From Blautia sp. (GTDB lineage: Bacteria; Bacillota; Clostridia; Lachnospirales; Lachnospiraceae), in assembly GCA_017420455.1 (NCBI GenBank), contig JAFOJB010000104.1, positions 1-6,970 on the forward strand: DNA of 6,970 bases, in the 5' to 3' direction. The notes under the pieces are model-generated. The model saw only the letters and a list, made by a program, of their open reading frames with translations. It had not been told where the DNA came from and made no database searches. The position numbers were made by a program, and so were the translations under genes. Positions 1 to 6,156 of this stretch are shown here, one piece after another (positions within the stretch are counted from its first letter, which is position 1; each line of letters opens with the position of its first letter).

Positions 1-85
1 CGGAAAACACCTCGCTCACCTGAGCGCATTTGGAGATGGCTACAGAGGCAACTCCCCCGCAGCCGATCACAAGTACTCTGCTCAT
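1..85 (-). CDS. Carboxynorspermidine/carboxyspermidine dehydrogenase (LYS1-like), N-terminal part only
   Basis: Only the first 28 codons are present; the gene continues beyond base 1. The visible peptide begins MSRVLVIGCGGVASVA, a Rossmann beta-alpha-beta start with the glycine cluster at residues 8-11, followed by a KCAQ...EVF segment that I recognise from the N-terminus of saccharopine-dehydrogenase-like carboxynorspermidine dehydrogenases. These enzymes condense a diamine with aspartate semialdehyde using NADPH, giving carboxynorspermidine or carboxyspermidine, which NspC then decarboxylates. The ATG is 9 nt from a perfect AGGAGG (95-100), and the gene starts 41 nt after the ureohydrolase stop in the same direction, so it is very probably the fourth gene of the polyamine operon. 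Substrate (putrescine, diaminopropane or agmatine) cannot be told from this fragment. A lysine-pathway saccharopine dehydrogenase is the main alternative, made less likely by the context. Confidence 0.8.
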   Translation of the reverse strand, partial: MSRVLVIGCGGVASVAISKCAQVSEVFS

Positions 86-126
86 ATTTTATTTCCTCCT
101 CTTATTCGCATGAATTCACTGACGGA

Positions 127-990
127 TCAATCCTTACCCGCAAGATATAACAGCAGCTCCCGCAGCACCTTACAGGCCGCCGCGGTAGAAACGCCGGTTG
201 GATCCAGCATGGGAGCCAGCTCATTCACATCGGCGCCGACAATATTGGTTTCCGATACAAGCTGCAGCGCGCCAAGAAGCTGCAGGAAGGTCACTCCTCC
301 GGCTTCCGGCGTGCCGGTCCCCGGAAAGGCAGAAGGATCAAGACAGTCCAGGTCGATGGTAAGATACACCGGCACCTGGCTCCCTTTCAGCTCCTCCACC
401 GTTTCGGCAAGCCCGTCAAAGGAAAACTTATGCATTTTCGTATGCTTCGACGCGAAAAGAAATTCCTCCCTGTCGCCGCTTCGTATGCAGAACTGGTGGA
501 TCCTCCCGTCTCCGAGAAGATCATGGCAGCGCCGCATGACGCAGGCGTGACTTAAGCGGGCTCCCAGATAATCCTCCCGGAGATCTGCGTGGGCGTCAAA
601 ATGAAGGATCACAAGATCCGGATATCTTTTCTGCACCGCGCGTACGCTGCCCAGAGTGACCAGGTGTTCTCCCCCAAGCAGCACCGGAAGCTTCCCGTCG
701 GAAAGGATGGCATCCGCACGGCTTTCAATGTCCGAAACAGCAGCTTCGGCACTTCCGAAGCACAGCTCCAGATCCCCGCTGTCAAAGATTTTATAATCGG
801 TCAGATCCTTATCCTGATAAGGACTGTAGGTTTCCAGGCCGAAGCTCTCGTGGCGCATGGCGCTGCTTGCAAAACGGGCTCCTGGCCGAAAGCTGGTGGT
901 GGAATCAAAGGGTGCGCCGAAGAGCACGATCTTCGCCTCCTCATAGGAAGCATCACAGCCGATAAAGGTTTCAATATTCTGCGGCAGCAT
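127..990 (-). CDS. speB: Agmatinase-type ureohydrolase
   Basis: A 287-residue arginase/agmatinase-family enzyme, normal length for the family. It hydrolyses agmatine to putrescine and urea using two manganese ions in the cytoplasm. The metal ligands are all visible: GGEH (His109), DAHAD (Asp132, His134, Asp136) and DLDCLDP (Asp213, Asp215), followed by GTGTPE at 224-229 with the conserved Glu. No key residue is missing. The start is fixed by an AGGAGG (1001-1006) inside the end of speE, 10 nt before the ATG, and the TAA of speE shares one base with this ATG (TAATG), which suggests translational coupling. The order decarboxylase, aminopropyltransferase, ureohydrolase argues for agmatine or N1-aminopropylagmatine as substrate rather than arginine or formiminoglutamate. 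Substrate is inferred from context and family, not proven by sequence. Confidence 0.93.
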   Translation of the reverse strand: MLPQNIETFIGCDASYEEAKIVLFGAPFDSTTSFRPGARFASSAMRHESFGLETYSPYQDKDLTDYKIFDSGDLELCFGSAEAAVSDIESRADAILSDGKLPVLLGGEHLVTLGSVRAVQKRYPDLVILHFDAHADLREDYLGARLSHACVMRRCHDLLGDGRIHQFCIRSGDREEFLFASKHTKMHKFSFDGLAETVEELKGSQVPVYLTIDLDCLDPSAFPGTGTPEAGGVTFLQLLGALQLVSETNIVGADVNELAPMLDPTGVSTAAACKVLRELLLYLAGKD

Positions 991-1844
991 TATTGTTCCA
1001 CCTCCTGAAGCATCTCTTCCACAAAAGCAGGAAGACAGAAGGCTCCCTTGTGCAGCCGGGTGGTATAGTAGCGGGTTCTCATGTTCAGGGCGTTCCAGGC
1101 ATCCCCGTCCAGATCATCCACCGGATGATATTTCTTGCTGGCAAAGCCGAAGGTCCAGTAACCGGCGGCATACGTGGGAATATGCGCCTGATAAACCCTG
1201 CTGATGGGAAAGGTCCTTACGATCCGTTTGTGGCTGCGCTGCATGGCTTCGGCATCTGCGGCGTAAAAAGGACTGCCCTGCTGGTTCACCATGATCCCGT
1301 CATCGTGAAGAGCGCTGTAGCAGCTCCCATAGAATTCCTTGGTGAACAGTCCCTCCGAAGGCCCGAAGGGATCCGTAGAGTCCACAATGATCAGATCATA
1401 TTTATCCTCGCAGCGCCGGATAAACTTCAGCGCGTTTTCGTAATGAATCCTGACGCGCCGGTCCTCCATCCGGCAGGCGTTGCTGGGCAGAAATTCCCGG
1501 CAGGCCTGTACAACGTCCGGATCCATCTCCACCAGGTCGATCTTCCGCACCCGGTCATACCGGGTCAGCTCCCGCACGACACCTCCGTCCCCTGCACCGA
1601 TCACCAGAATATCCCTGGCGTTTTTATGCACGGACATGGGAACATGGGTAATCATCTCGTCATAGATAAATTCGTCCCGCTCGGTCACGATGACATTTCC
1701 ATCCAGGGTCAGGACACGGCCGAATTCCGGCGTGTCGAAGATATCGATCTGCTGGAATTCGCTTTTCCGGGAATAAAGGTGACGGGTCATCCGGATGGAA
1801 TGCTTCACATCCGGCGTGTGATATTCACTGAACCAAAGTTCCAT
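990..1844 (-). CDS. speE: Spermidine synthase (polyamine aminopropyltransferase)
   Basis: A 284-residue protein of typical SpeE length. It transfers an aminopropyl group from decarboxylated S-adenosylmethionine to a diamine, classically putrescine to spermidine. An N-terminal beta-rich domain (about 1-60) precedes a Rossmann methyltransferase-like domain. Diagnostic elements are the EFIYDEM segment (58-64), GAGDGG (83-88), the acidic LVEMD (104-108), and the catalytic DSTDPFGP (155-162, Asp155 and Asp158). The PTYAAGYWTFGFAS stretch (223-236) fits the substrate-closing region. The start is supported by AAGGTGG (1854-1860), 9 nt upstream. It lies 128 nt after the speA stop and overlaps speB by one base. 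No SpeD, which supplies the aminopropyl donor, is in the window, so that gene must lie elsewhere if the enzyme acts classically. Agmatine is a possible alternative acceptor, as in thermophile aminopropylagmatine pathways. Confidence 0.95.
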   Translation of the reverse strand: MELWFSEYHTPDVKHSIRMTRHLYSRKSEFQQIDIFDTPEFGRVLTLDGNVIVTERDEFIYDEMITHVPMSVHKNARDILVIGAGDGGVVRELTRYDRVRKIDLVEMDPDVVQACREFLPSNACRMEDRRVRIHYENALKFIRRCEDKYDLIIVDSTDPFGPSEGLFTKEFYGSCYSALHDDGIMVNQQGSPFYAADAEAMQRSHKRIVRTFPISRVYQAHIPTYAAGYWTFGFASKKYHPVDDLDGDAWNALNMRTRYYTTRLHKGAFCLPAFVEEMLQEVEQ

Positions 1845-1972
1845 AGCTGTTTTCCACCTTCCTCGATGATCGCAGGCCGGAAAGACCGTTCCGCGGGCTG
1901 CTGTTCACGGCCGCATCGGCCGGGGACTGCCGCTTCCGCAGAATGATGACTTTCTGTACCGGGATCATCTGT

Positions 1973-3433
1973 TTATTTCAATACGTTCAGTCTTGTGATA
2001 TCCGGGTCCTCCGGTCCTGTCATGGAACACCCTTTCTCCTTGGCAAACCGGATATAATCCAGGATCTCCCCGGTAATCCGCTCTCCCGGCGCAAGGATCG
2101 GAATGCCCGGCGGATAGCACATGACAAATTCACTGCAGATCATCCCTTCTGAATTCTCCAGCGGAACGCTTTCTTTTTCAGCGTAGAAAGCCTCCTGGGG
2201 ACTCATTTCCACAATAGGATCGATATATTCCTCGCTGAAGAGGCTGGCGCTGTCCTTCTGATGAAGCCGGCGGATCTCTGCCAGGGCGCTGACCAGCCGC
2301 TCCAGCTCCTGCATACGGTCTCCCATGGAAAGATACGCCAGGATATTCCCGATATCCCCGAATTCGATCTGGATGTCGTATTCATCCCGCAGGTAATCGT
2401 AAACCTCGATCCCTGCCAGACCGATATCCCTGGTATGGACCGCCAGCTTTGTGTGGTCAAAATCGAAGACGGAATTCCCGTTGGTCAGTTCCTTGCCGAA
2501 GGCGTAATACCCTCCGATCGTGTTGATTTCCTCTCTGGCGTATTCCGCCATATCCGCTACCTGGTGGAATACCTGCCTTCCGCGAAGAGCAAGGTTTCTC
2601 CTGCTGATATCCAGACTGCTCATCAGCAGGTAGCTGGCGGAGGTCGTCTGGGTCAGATTGATGATCTGGCGTACATATCCCTGATGGACGTCCGGTCCGA
2701 TCAGCAGCAGGCTGGACTGGGTCAGGCTCCCGCCGCTCTTGTGCATGGAGACAGAGGACATATCGGCGCCGGCGGCCATGGCGGACACCGGAAGTCCGGT
2801 TCCGAAATAAAAGTGGGTGCCGTGCGCCTCGTCCGCCAGACAGAGCATTCCCGCGGCATGGGCCATTTTCACGATGGCCCGGAGATCCGAACAGACGCCG
2901 TAATAGGTGGGATTGTTCACCATGACTGCCTTCGCGTTGGGATGCTCCCGGATGGCCTTCTCGATCTGCTCCCGGCGGCAGCCCAGAGAAATGCCCAGCC
3001 GCTGATCCACTTCGGGGTTGATATAGACAGGCACCGCCCCGCAGAGCACCAGCGCGTTGATGACGCTTCTGTGCACATTTCTTGGAAGGATGATCTCGTC
3101 TCCCCGTTTACAGACGGTCAGGACCATGCTCTGGACAGAGCTGGTGGTGCCGCCCACCATCAGAAAGGCATGAGCCGCCCCGAAGGCCTGGGCCGCCAGA
3201 TCCTCTGCCTCCCGGATCACCGACACCGGATGGCACAGGTTGTCCAGGGGCTTCATACTGTTGACATCAATACTGACGCACTGCTGTCCCAGAAAGGCAG
3301 ACAGCTCGGGGTTGCCGCGCCCCCTCTTGTGCCCCGGCACATCAAAGGGGACGACCCGCATCTGCCGGAACTGCTCCAGCGCTTCATAGATCGGTGCCCG
3401 CATCTGAGAAGTTAGATTTCTTTTCATAACCAA
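1973..3433 (-). CDS. speA: Arginine (Orn/Lys/Arg) decarboxylase, fold-I PLP enzyme
   Basis: A PLP-dependent basic amino-acid decarboxylase of the aspartate-aminotransferase fold, 486 residues, matching the short Firmicute SpeA type without the N-terminal wing of enterobacterial enzymes. Landmarks are FDVPGHKRG (30-38), GGTTSS (94-99) for cofactor phosphate contacts, DEAHG (201-205; Asp201 contacts the PLP ring nitrogen), SMHKSGGSLTQSS (229-241; Lys232 forms the Schiff base) and PPGIPILAPGE (441-451) in the C-terminal domain. The substrate is not readable from sequence, but the ureohydrolase two genes downstream favours arginine to agmatine, the first step of this operon. Start: the given start is TTG, 6 nt from GGAG within GAGGGAG; an ATG two codons later (3425-3427) is 12 nt from it and is equally possible. 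It follows a long structured leader ending in a terminator, so expression is probably controlled by attenuation. Confidence 0.93.
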   Translation of the reverse strand: MVMKRNLTSQMRAPIYEALEQFRQMRVVPFDVPGHKRGRGNPELSAFLGQQCVSIDVNSMKPLDNLCHPVSVIREAEDLAAQAFGAAHAFLMVGGTTSSVQSMVLTVCKRGDEIILPRNVHRSVINALVLCGAVPVYINPEVDQRLGISLGCRREQIEKAIREHPNAKAVMVNNPTYYGVCSDLRAIVKMAHAAGMLCLADEAHGTHFYFGTGLPVSAMAAGADMSSVSMHKSGGSLTQSSLLLIGPDVHQGYVRQIINLTQTTSASYLLMSSLDISRRNLALRGRQVFHQVADMAEYAREEINTIGGYYAFGKELTNGNSVFDFDHTKLAVHTRDIGLAGIEVYDYLRDEYDIQIEFGDIGNILAYLSMGDRMQELERLVSALAEIRRLHQKDSASLFSEEYIDPIVEMSPQEAFYAEKESVPLENSEGMICSEFVMCYPPGIPILAPGERITGEILDYIRFAKEKGCSMTGPEDPDITRLNVLK

Positions 3434-3446
3434 ATGACGCTCCCTC
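3431..3446 (-). promoter_or_regulatory. Ribosome binding site of speA with two candidate starts
   Basis: A GAGGGAG purine tract precedes TTG (3431-3433) by about 6 nt and ATG (3425-3427) by about 12 nt. Spacing favours TTG and start-codon identity favours ATG. The site lies 20-odd nt beyond the U-tract of the leader terminator, so it is transcribed only on read-through. Confidence 0.55.
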
Positions 3447-3466
3447 TTTTAGGCAGAAATACATAG

Positions 3467-3503
3467 AAAAAAAGGTGACATATGCACACGCACACATCAC
3501 CTT
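3467..3503 (-). terminator. Intrinsic terminator in the speA leader (attenuator)
   Basis: On the minus strand AAGGTGA (3497-3503) pairs with TCACCTT (3472-3478), and the inner bases can extend the stem by about six more pairs, several of them G-U. The stem runs straight into seven U residues (3467-3473). It lies between the promoter and the decarboxylase start, so it would stop transcription before the operon. No reading frame of a neighbouring gene ends here, which argues for regulation rather than ordinary gene-end termination. Confidence 0.8.
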
Positions 3504-3638
3504 GTAAATACCGGAAAAGCTCCGCAGAATGGACGACCTTCCGGGAAGCATACAAACTTTGCAGGTAAAGGCATGAGAGTCTATACAGTAAAGACTTACT
3601 TTTACTACTCTTATTGACCATTTCACAAGTTGATGTGT
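3492..3638 (-). promoter_or_regulatory. Antiterminator pairing (3620-3638 with 3492-3509)
   Basis: The leader segment ACACATCAACTTGTGAAAT (3620-3638) is complementary to ATTTACAAGGTGATGTGT (3492-3509), which contains the 5' half of the terminator stem. The pairing is eight base pairs, one A/G mismatch, then about eight more pairs including one G-U. If it forms, the terminator cannot. A second hairpin fits in the loop between the arms: GAGT/ACTC plus AGTAAA/TTTACT at 3577-3610. The complementarity is visible in the sequence; its use as an antiterminator is inference. Confidence 0.7.
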
Positions 3639-3663
3639 ACTTCTTTATCTGAAAGAAGCACAT
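3633..3663 (-). promoter_or_regulatory. Anti-antiterminator hairpin
   Basis: Minus-strand ATGTG-CTTCTTT (3652-3663) pairs with AAAGAAG-CACAT (3633-3646) around a five-base loop with a two-base bulge, giving about 12 pairs. Its 3' arm (3633-3637) is also the first part of the antiterminator strand, so the two structures exclude each other. This supplies the third state needed for a switch. Confidence 0.6.
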
Positions 3664-3856
3664 GGCCGAAACCGGCCAACCAATGAAACTGGGCTTCTAA
3701 CCCAGTCAATGAGATGCAGCGAAAGCTGCGCGCGGGAATTCCGCATCGGCATCTGACCCGGCTGTCCGTCCGGCCTTATATCCCTTTCTGGATGGGTCAC
3801 GTCTTTTCCATAACCAGCTCTTATGCTGTACTACATGTTTCCGAAAAGCTACCTGC

Positions 3857-3885
3857 ATTATAAGAGGAATCCTGCCGTATGTCAA
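3857..3885 (-). promoter_or_regulatory. Consensus sigma-A promoter of the polyamine operon
   Basis: Minus-strand TTGACA (3880-3885) and TATAAT (3857-3862) are separated by exactly 17 nt, a perfect match to the housekeeping consensus. Transcription should begin near 3850. The -35 box starts 18 nt after the oxidoreductase stop codon, so the leader and operon have their own strong promoter. Confidence 0.9.
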
Positions 3886-3903
3886 GACATTCCTGAACAC
3901 GGA

Positions 3904-4959
3904 TCATGAGTGCCAGGGCATTTTCGCGGAGGAAATCGCCTCCCAGGGCTTCTCGGCCATTTCATTCTGCAGAAGCCAGAAATATGCGTCGTCCAGGGCG
4001 TCCTCCAGCCTGTAGGGGCTTTCTCCGCCGTCTATGTACTCCTTCATATCCAGAAGCATGGTCGCGATGGCAAATTCATCCTGAACATTTTCCATCCCCA
4101 GCTCCACGGACCAGGTCTTCCTGATATCCCGGAGACCCGCGGTGTCCAGGCAGCGGTATTTCTCCGGAATTTCCGGAAGCAGCGGAAGCTGCCGCGGTTC
4201 TCCATGCTCATCAAGAAAACGCATCACCGTATCCTTCCATTCCCCCCGGGTTCCCTTCAGGGAAAGGTTCCTCGCCCTCAGGTAGGAATGATACTGCGCG
4301 CTAGAAAAATCGTAAAACGCCCGTTTCCCGGAGGAGAACGTAATATGGCACATGGTCCTGTCCTTCAGGACCTCTGTTTCCTGGTCATAGATGGCCGAAA
4401 GCCTGGAATCCGTCTCTATAATGGGACTTTGAAAGGTTTCTCCCCGAAGGACATAGGATTCTCCGGGAACTCCCAGCATGGTCCGGATCAGACTGAACCC
4501 ATGGTAGTCGTGGGCCAGCGAAAGGCTGAGAGATGTCGGCTCTCCGATCAGCCCCTCCTTTACTCTCCTTAACCCTGCTGCCACCACAGGATACCTGTGA
4601 TACTGTTCGCATACCGAGATACGGGCACCTTCGCAATACAGTTTCCAAAGCCGGCGAAGCTCCTCCAGGTCTGCTCCCGCAGGTGTTTCCAGCAGCACCG
4701 GAAAGCCCCTCTGAATCCACTCCTCTGCCGTTTCGGCAATCGCGGGCCTGTTTACCACGATCACGGCATAATCCGGATGAAAGGTAACTGCATCGTCGAC
4801 CGAAGCAGTCGCCGGGATTCCGGTTTTCCGGGAGATCCACTCTGCCTTTTCCGTGGAACGGCACAGAAACAAAGCCTCAAAGATCTCCGGGAAAGTCCTT
4901 GCGATCCTCCCGAAAAACTCCGCCCTGTATCCGCTGCCTACAATAAGGTATCTGATCAT
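3904..4959 (-). CDS. Gfo/Idh/MocA-family oxidoreductase-like protein
   Basis: A 351-residue protein starting MIRYLIVGSGYRAEFFGRIA, a Rossmann nucleotide-binding start with GSGYRA at residues 8-13. The family oxidises or reduces sugars, inositols and related compounds with NAD(P). The position of the usual EKP motif reads LLETPAG (89-95), so the normally conserved catalytic lysine is threonine here. The following CEQYHRYP (117-124) corresponds to the family's EN/QYRF segment, and a substrate-domain HDYHGFSLIR lies at 150-159. The start at 4959 is chosen over an upstream ATG at 5016 because GGAGG (4969-4973) sits 9 nt before it and the Rossmann strand begins immediately; the longer form would overlap the preceding gene. 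It follows the histidine phosphatase by 22 nt, in one operon. The substrate is unknown and the altered motif may mean changed or lost redox activity. Confidence 0.85.
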   Translation of the reverse strand: MIRYLIVGSGYRAEFFGRIARTFPEIFEALFLCRSTEKAEWISRKTGIPATASVDDAVTFHPDYAVIVVNRPAIAETAEEWIQRGFPVLLETPAGADLEELRRLWKLYCEGARISVCEQYHRYPVVAAGLRRVKEGLIGEPTSLSLSLAHDYHGFSLIRTMLGVPGESYVLRGETFQSPIIETDSRLSAIYDQETEVLKDRTMCHITFSSGKRAFYDFSSAQYHSYLRARNLSLKGTRGEWKDTVMRFLDEHGEPRQLPLLPEIPEKYRCLDTAGLRDIRKTWSVELGMENVQDEFAIATMLLDMKEYIDGGESPYRLEDALDDAYFWLLQNEMAEKPWEAISSAKMPWHS

Positions 4960-4968
4960 TTTTCTTTT

Positions 4969-4973
4969 CCTCC
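4969..4973 (-). promoter_or_regulatory. Ribosome binding site deciding the oxidoreductase start
   Basis: Minus-strand GGAGG in the 22-nt gap after the phosphatase stop, 9 nt before the ATG at 4957-4959. It favours that start over the upstream in-frame ATG at 5016. Confidence 0.85.
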
Positions 4974-4981
4974 GCAAGGTT

Positions 4982-5545
4982 TCATACGAGCTCTGCCGGA
5001 ACTCCAATATGTCCATCCTTTATCTCTGCCGTGTATATGGCGCAGTTTCCGATATATCTGGACCAGTAGCTGCCCTTCGACTCCGGGGTAAGGTATTCCA
5101 GCATTCCCTTCATGGCGATGGCATGCGTCGAGATCAGGATATTACCGGGAAGATTTCTGATCTCCTCCAGAAATTCCCCCGCTCTTTCGACGACCGAAGA
5201 CAGCTGTTCCATCCCCTCCGGCGCCGGATTGTGTACAAAGTCACTGAAGAAATGAAGGATTTCCGGAGGAAGGTTCGTCAGGTCCAGCCCTTCATACGGC
5301 CCATAATCCATCTCGATCAGTCTTTCGTCGACCACCGGTTCCACGGAAGGCGCCACGAGCTTTGCTGTTTCGACGGCTCTGGTCAGCGGACTGGTAAATA
5401 CATAAGAAAAATCCGTATTCTTCAGCTTTTCTGCTGCCTGTACCGCCTCGGCCCTTCCCTTTTCGTTCAGGGGGTGGTCACTCCTGCCCTGAAGGGCATG
5501 CGCATGATTCAATTCCGTCTGCCCATGTCTTATGATATAGATCAT
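4982..5545 (-). CDS. Histidine phosphatase family protein (phosphoglycerate-mutase-like)
   Basis: A 187-residue protein of the branch-1 histidine phosphatase superfamily. The N-terminal MIYIIRHGQTELN contains the RHG motif, with His7 as the residue phosphorylated in catalysis and Arg6 as a phosphate ligand. Other core residues are visible: Arg56 in TSPLTRAVETA (51-61), Glu78 in the LIEMDYGPYEG stretch (76-86) and the second histidine, His141, in STHAIAMKGML (139-149). Length and motifs match small phosphatases related to CobC, PhoE and GpmB, and no key residue is missing. I cannot assign a substrate. The ATG overlaps the HAD stop as ATGA (4 nt), with GGAG (5554-5557) 8 nt upstream, so it is translationally coupled to the HAD gene. 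A cobalamin-specific role has no support here, as no cobalamin gene is near. Confidence 0.92.
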   Translation of the reverse strand: MIYIIRHGQTELNHAHALQGRSDHPLNEKGRAEAVQAAEKLKNTDFSYVFTSPLTRAVETAKLVAPSVEPVVDERLIEMDYGPYEGLDLTNLPPEILHFFSDFVHNPAPEGMEQLSSVVERAGEFLEEIRNLPGNILISTHAIAMKGMLEYLTPESKGSYWSRYIGNCAIYTAEIKDGHIGVPAELV

Positions 5546-6156
5546 AGCTTTATCTCCACACCGCAGTCTGAAAGCTCTGAAAGCAGCTTCTCCAGGGATG
5601 TAAACACGATCCCCGTAAATCCCAGTTCCTTCGCCGCGTCAACATTTTCTGCAGAGTCATCTATAAAAGCGCACTCTGCGGCCTTTAAAGCAAACTGTTC
5701 CAGAAACATCCGGTACATGCAGGGATCCGGTTTTGTCAGCCCCGCTCTGAAGGATACAAGCCCGCCATCCATATACGGCATGAAAGCCAGCGACTCGGCG
5801 CACTCGTTGTACGCTTTTCTGGAATAATTCGAAAGATAGTAAACCCTGCGGCCTGTCTTCTTCAATCCCTGTACAAGAGGGATCGCGTAATCCCGGCTGG
5901 TCAGAAGCCCCGCCACATTGGAATACGCAGCGCGAAGCTCCTGCTCAATTTCCGGATCCGCGCGGGCAAAGCCCTTCAGCGCCTCCTCTTCGGAAAGCTC
6001 ATCCCGTTCAAACCTTCCCCAGTACGGGCTCATGACCGAAGCCTTCAGGATCCTTTTGATCATAGTGCCGTCAAAGCCCTTGCCTGCCAGAAATTCCTTT
6101 ATCCGAAAATCCGCAAGCACCCCTCCAATATCAAATACTACATTCTTAATTTCCAT
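5542..6156 (-). CDS. HAD-superfamily phosphatase, YihX-like (HAD-IA variant)
   Basis: A 204-residue protein beginning MEIKNVVFDIGGVLADF. Motif I is FDIGGVL with nucleophile Asp9; the second Asp usual in phosphatases is Gly11, as I recall for YihX-type enzymes (DLGNV) that act on sugar phosphates such as glucose-1-phosphate. Motif II is YYLSNYS (Ser109, Asn110), motif III is LTKPDP (Lys142) and motif IV is AFIDDSAENV (Asp166, Asp167). The helical cap lies between residues 15 and about 90. Start: AAGGA is 11 nt upstream and motif I is immediately downstream. The frame stays open a further 38 codons to ATG 6270, so a longer form is possible. This is the first gene of a three-gene operon and overlaps the histidine phosphatase by 4 nt. 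The substrate is unknown. Confidence 0.87.
   Translation of the reverse strand: MEIKNVVFDIGGVLADFRIKEFLAGKGFDGTMIKRILKASVMSPYWGRFERDELSEEEALKGFARADPEIEQELRAAYSNVAGLLTSRDYAIPLVQGLKKTGRRVYYLSNYSRKAYNECAESLAFMPYMDGGLVSFRAGLTKPDPCMYRMFLEQFALKAAECAFIDDSAENVDAAKELGFTGIVFTSLEKLLSELSDCGVEIKL

Larger units (their letters stand above)
3434..3850 (-). ncRNA. Long structured 5' leader of the polyamine operon: candidate riboswitch/attenuator
   Basis: The stretch between the consensus promoter and speA, about 417 nt, has no convincing gene but dense secondary structure on the minus-strand RNA. From 5' to 3': TGACCC/GGGTCA (3794-3799 with 3754-3759) closes a junction holding ATCC/GGAT and GGC/GCC or CCGG/CCGG hairpins. 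Then AGATG/CATCT (3750-3754 with 3712-3716) closes a second junction holding GCGG/CCGC and CAGC/GCTG hairpins. Next come a hairpin ACTGGG/CCCAGT and a hairpin TGGCCG/CGGCCA, then the switch elements annotated separately. I looked for hallmark motifs of T-box, lysine, cobalamin, TPP, FMN, SAM, glycine, guanidine, ZTP and c-di-GMP riboswitches and found none convincing. Function as a sensor is inference; the folds were drawn by eye without energy calculation. Confidence 0.65.

Noticed and set aside
993..1946. A 317-codon plus-strand open frame opposite speE
   Set aside because: Antisense shadow of a clearly real spermidine synthase; no domain or initiation signal.
1825..1968. A 47-codon minus-strand frame in the speA-speE gap, overlapping the speE start
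   Set aside because: There is no ribosome site before its ATG and no recognisable peptide; the gap otherwise holds only the speE ribosome site and short GC palindromes. It could be a coupling peptide but evidence is too thin.
2261..3415. A 384-codon plus-strand open frame opposite speA
   Set aside because: It is a mirror of the GC-biased speA codons, has no ribosome site or recognisable motif, and the opposite strand has complete decarboxylase motifs.
3746..3776. Resemblance of the CCGGACG...GGGTCAG stretch in the leader to guanidine-III or the cobalamin B12 box
   Set aside because: Only short fragments match; the other conserved blocks of either class (such as the GCCACTG of cobalamin RNA) are absent.
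3804..3818. Four-codon mini frame (ATG GAA AAG ACG TGA) early in the leader
   Set aside because: Too short and without a convincing ribosome site; probably chance.
3706..3858. A Lys/Arg-rich 50-codon frame in the speA leader, a tempting arginine-sensing leader peptide
   Set aside because: Its only ATG (3856-3858) overlaps the -10 box and lies before the expected transcription start, so it would not be in the mRNA; no later in-frame start was found.
4959..5016. Longer start for the Gfo/Idh protein at 5016
   Set aside because: It would add 19 charged residues before the Rossmann strand and overlap the phosphatase gene; the internal ATG has a perfect ribosome site.
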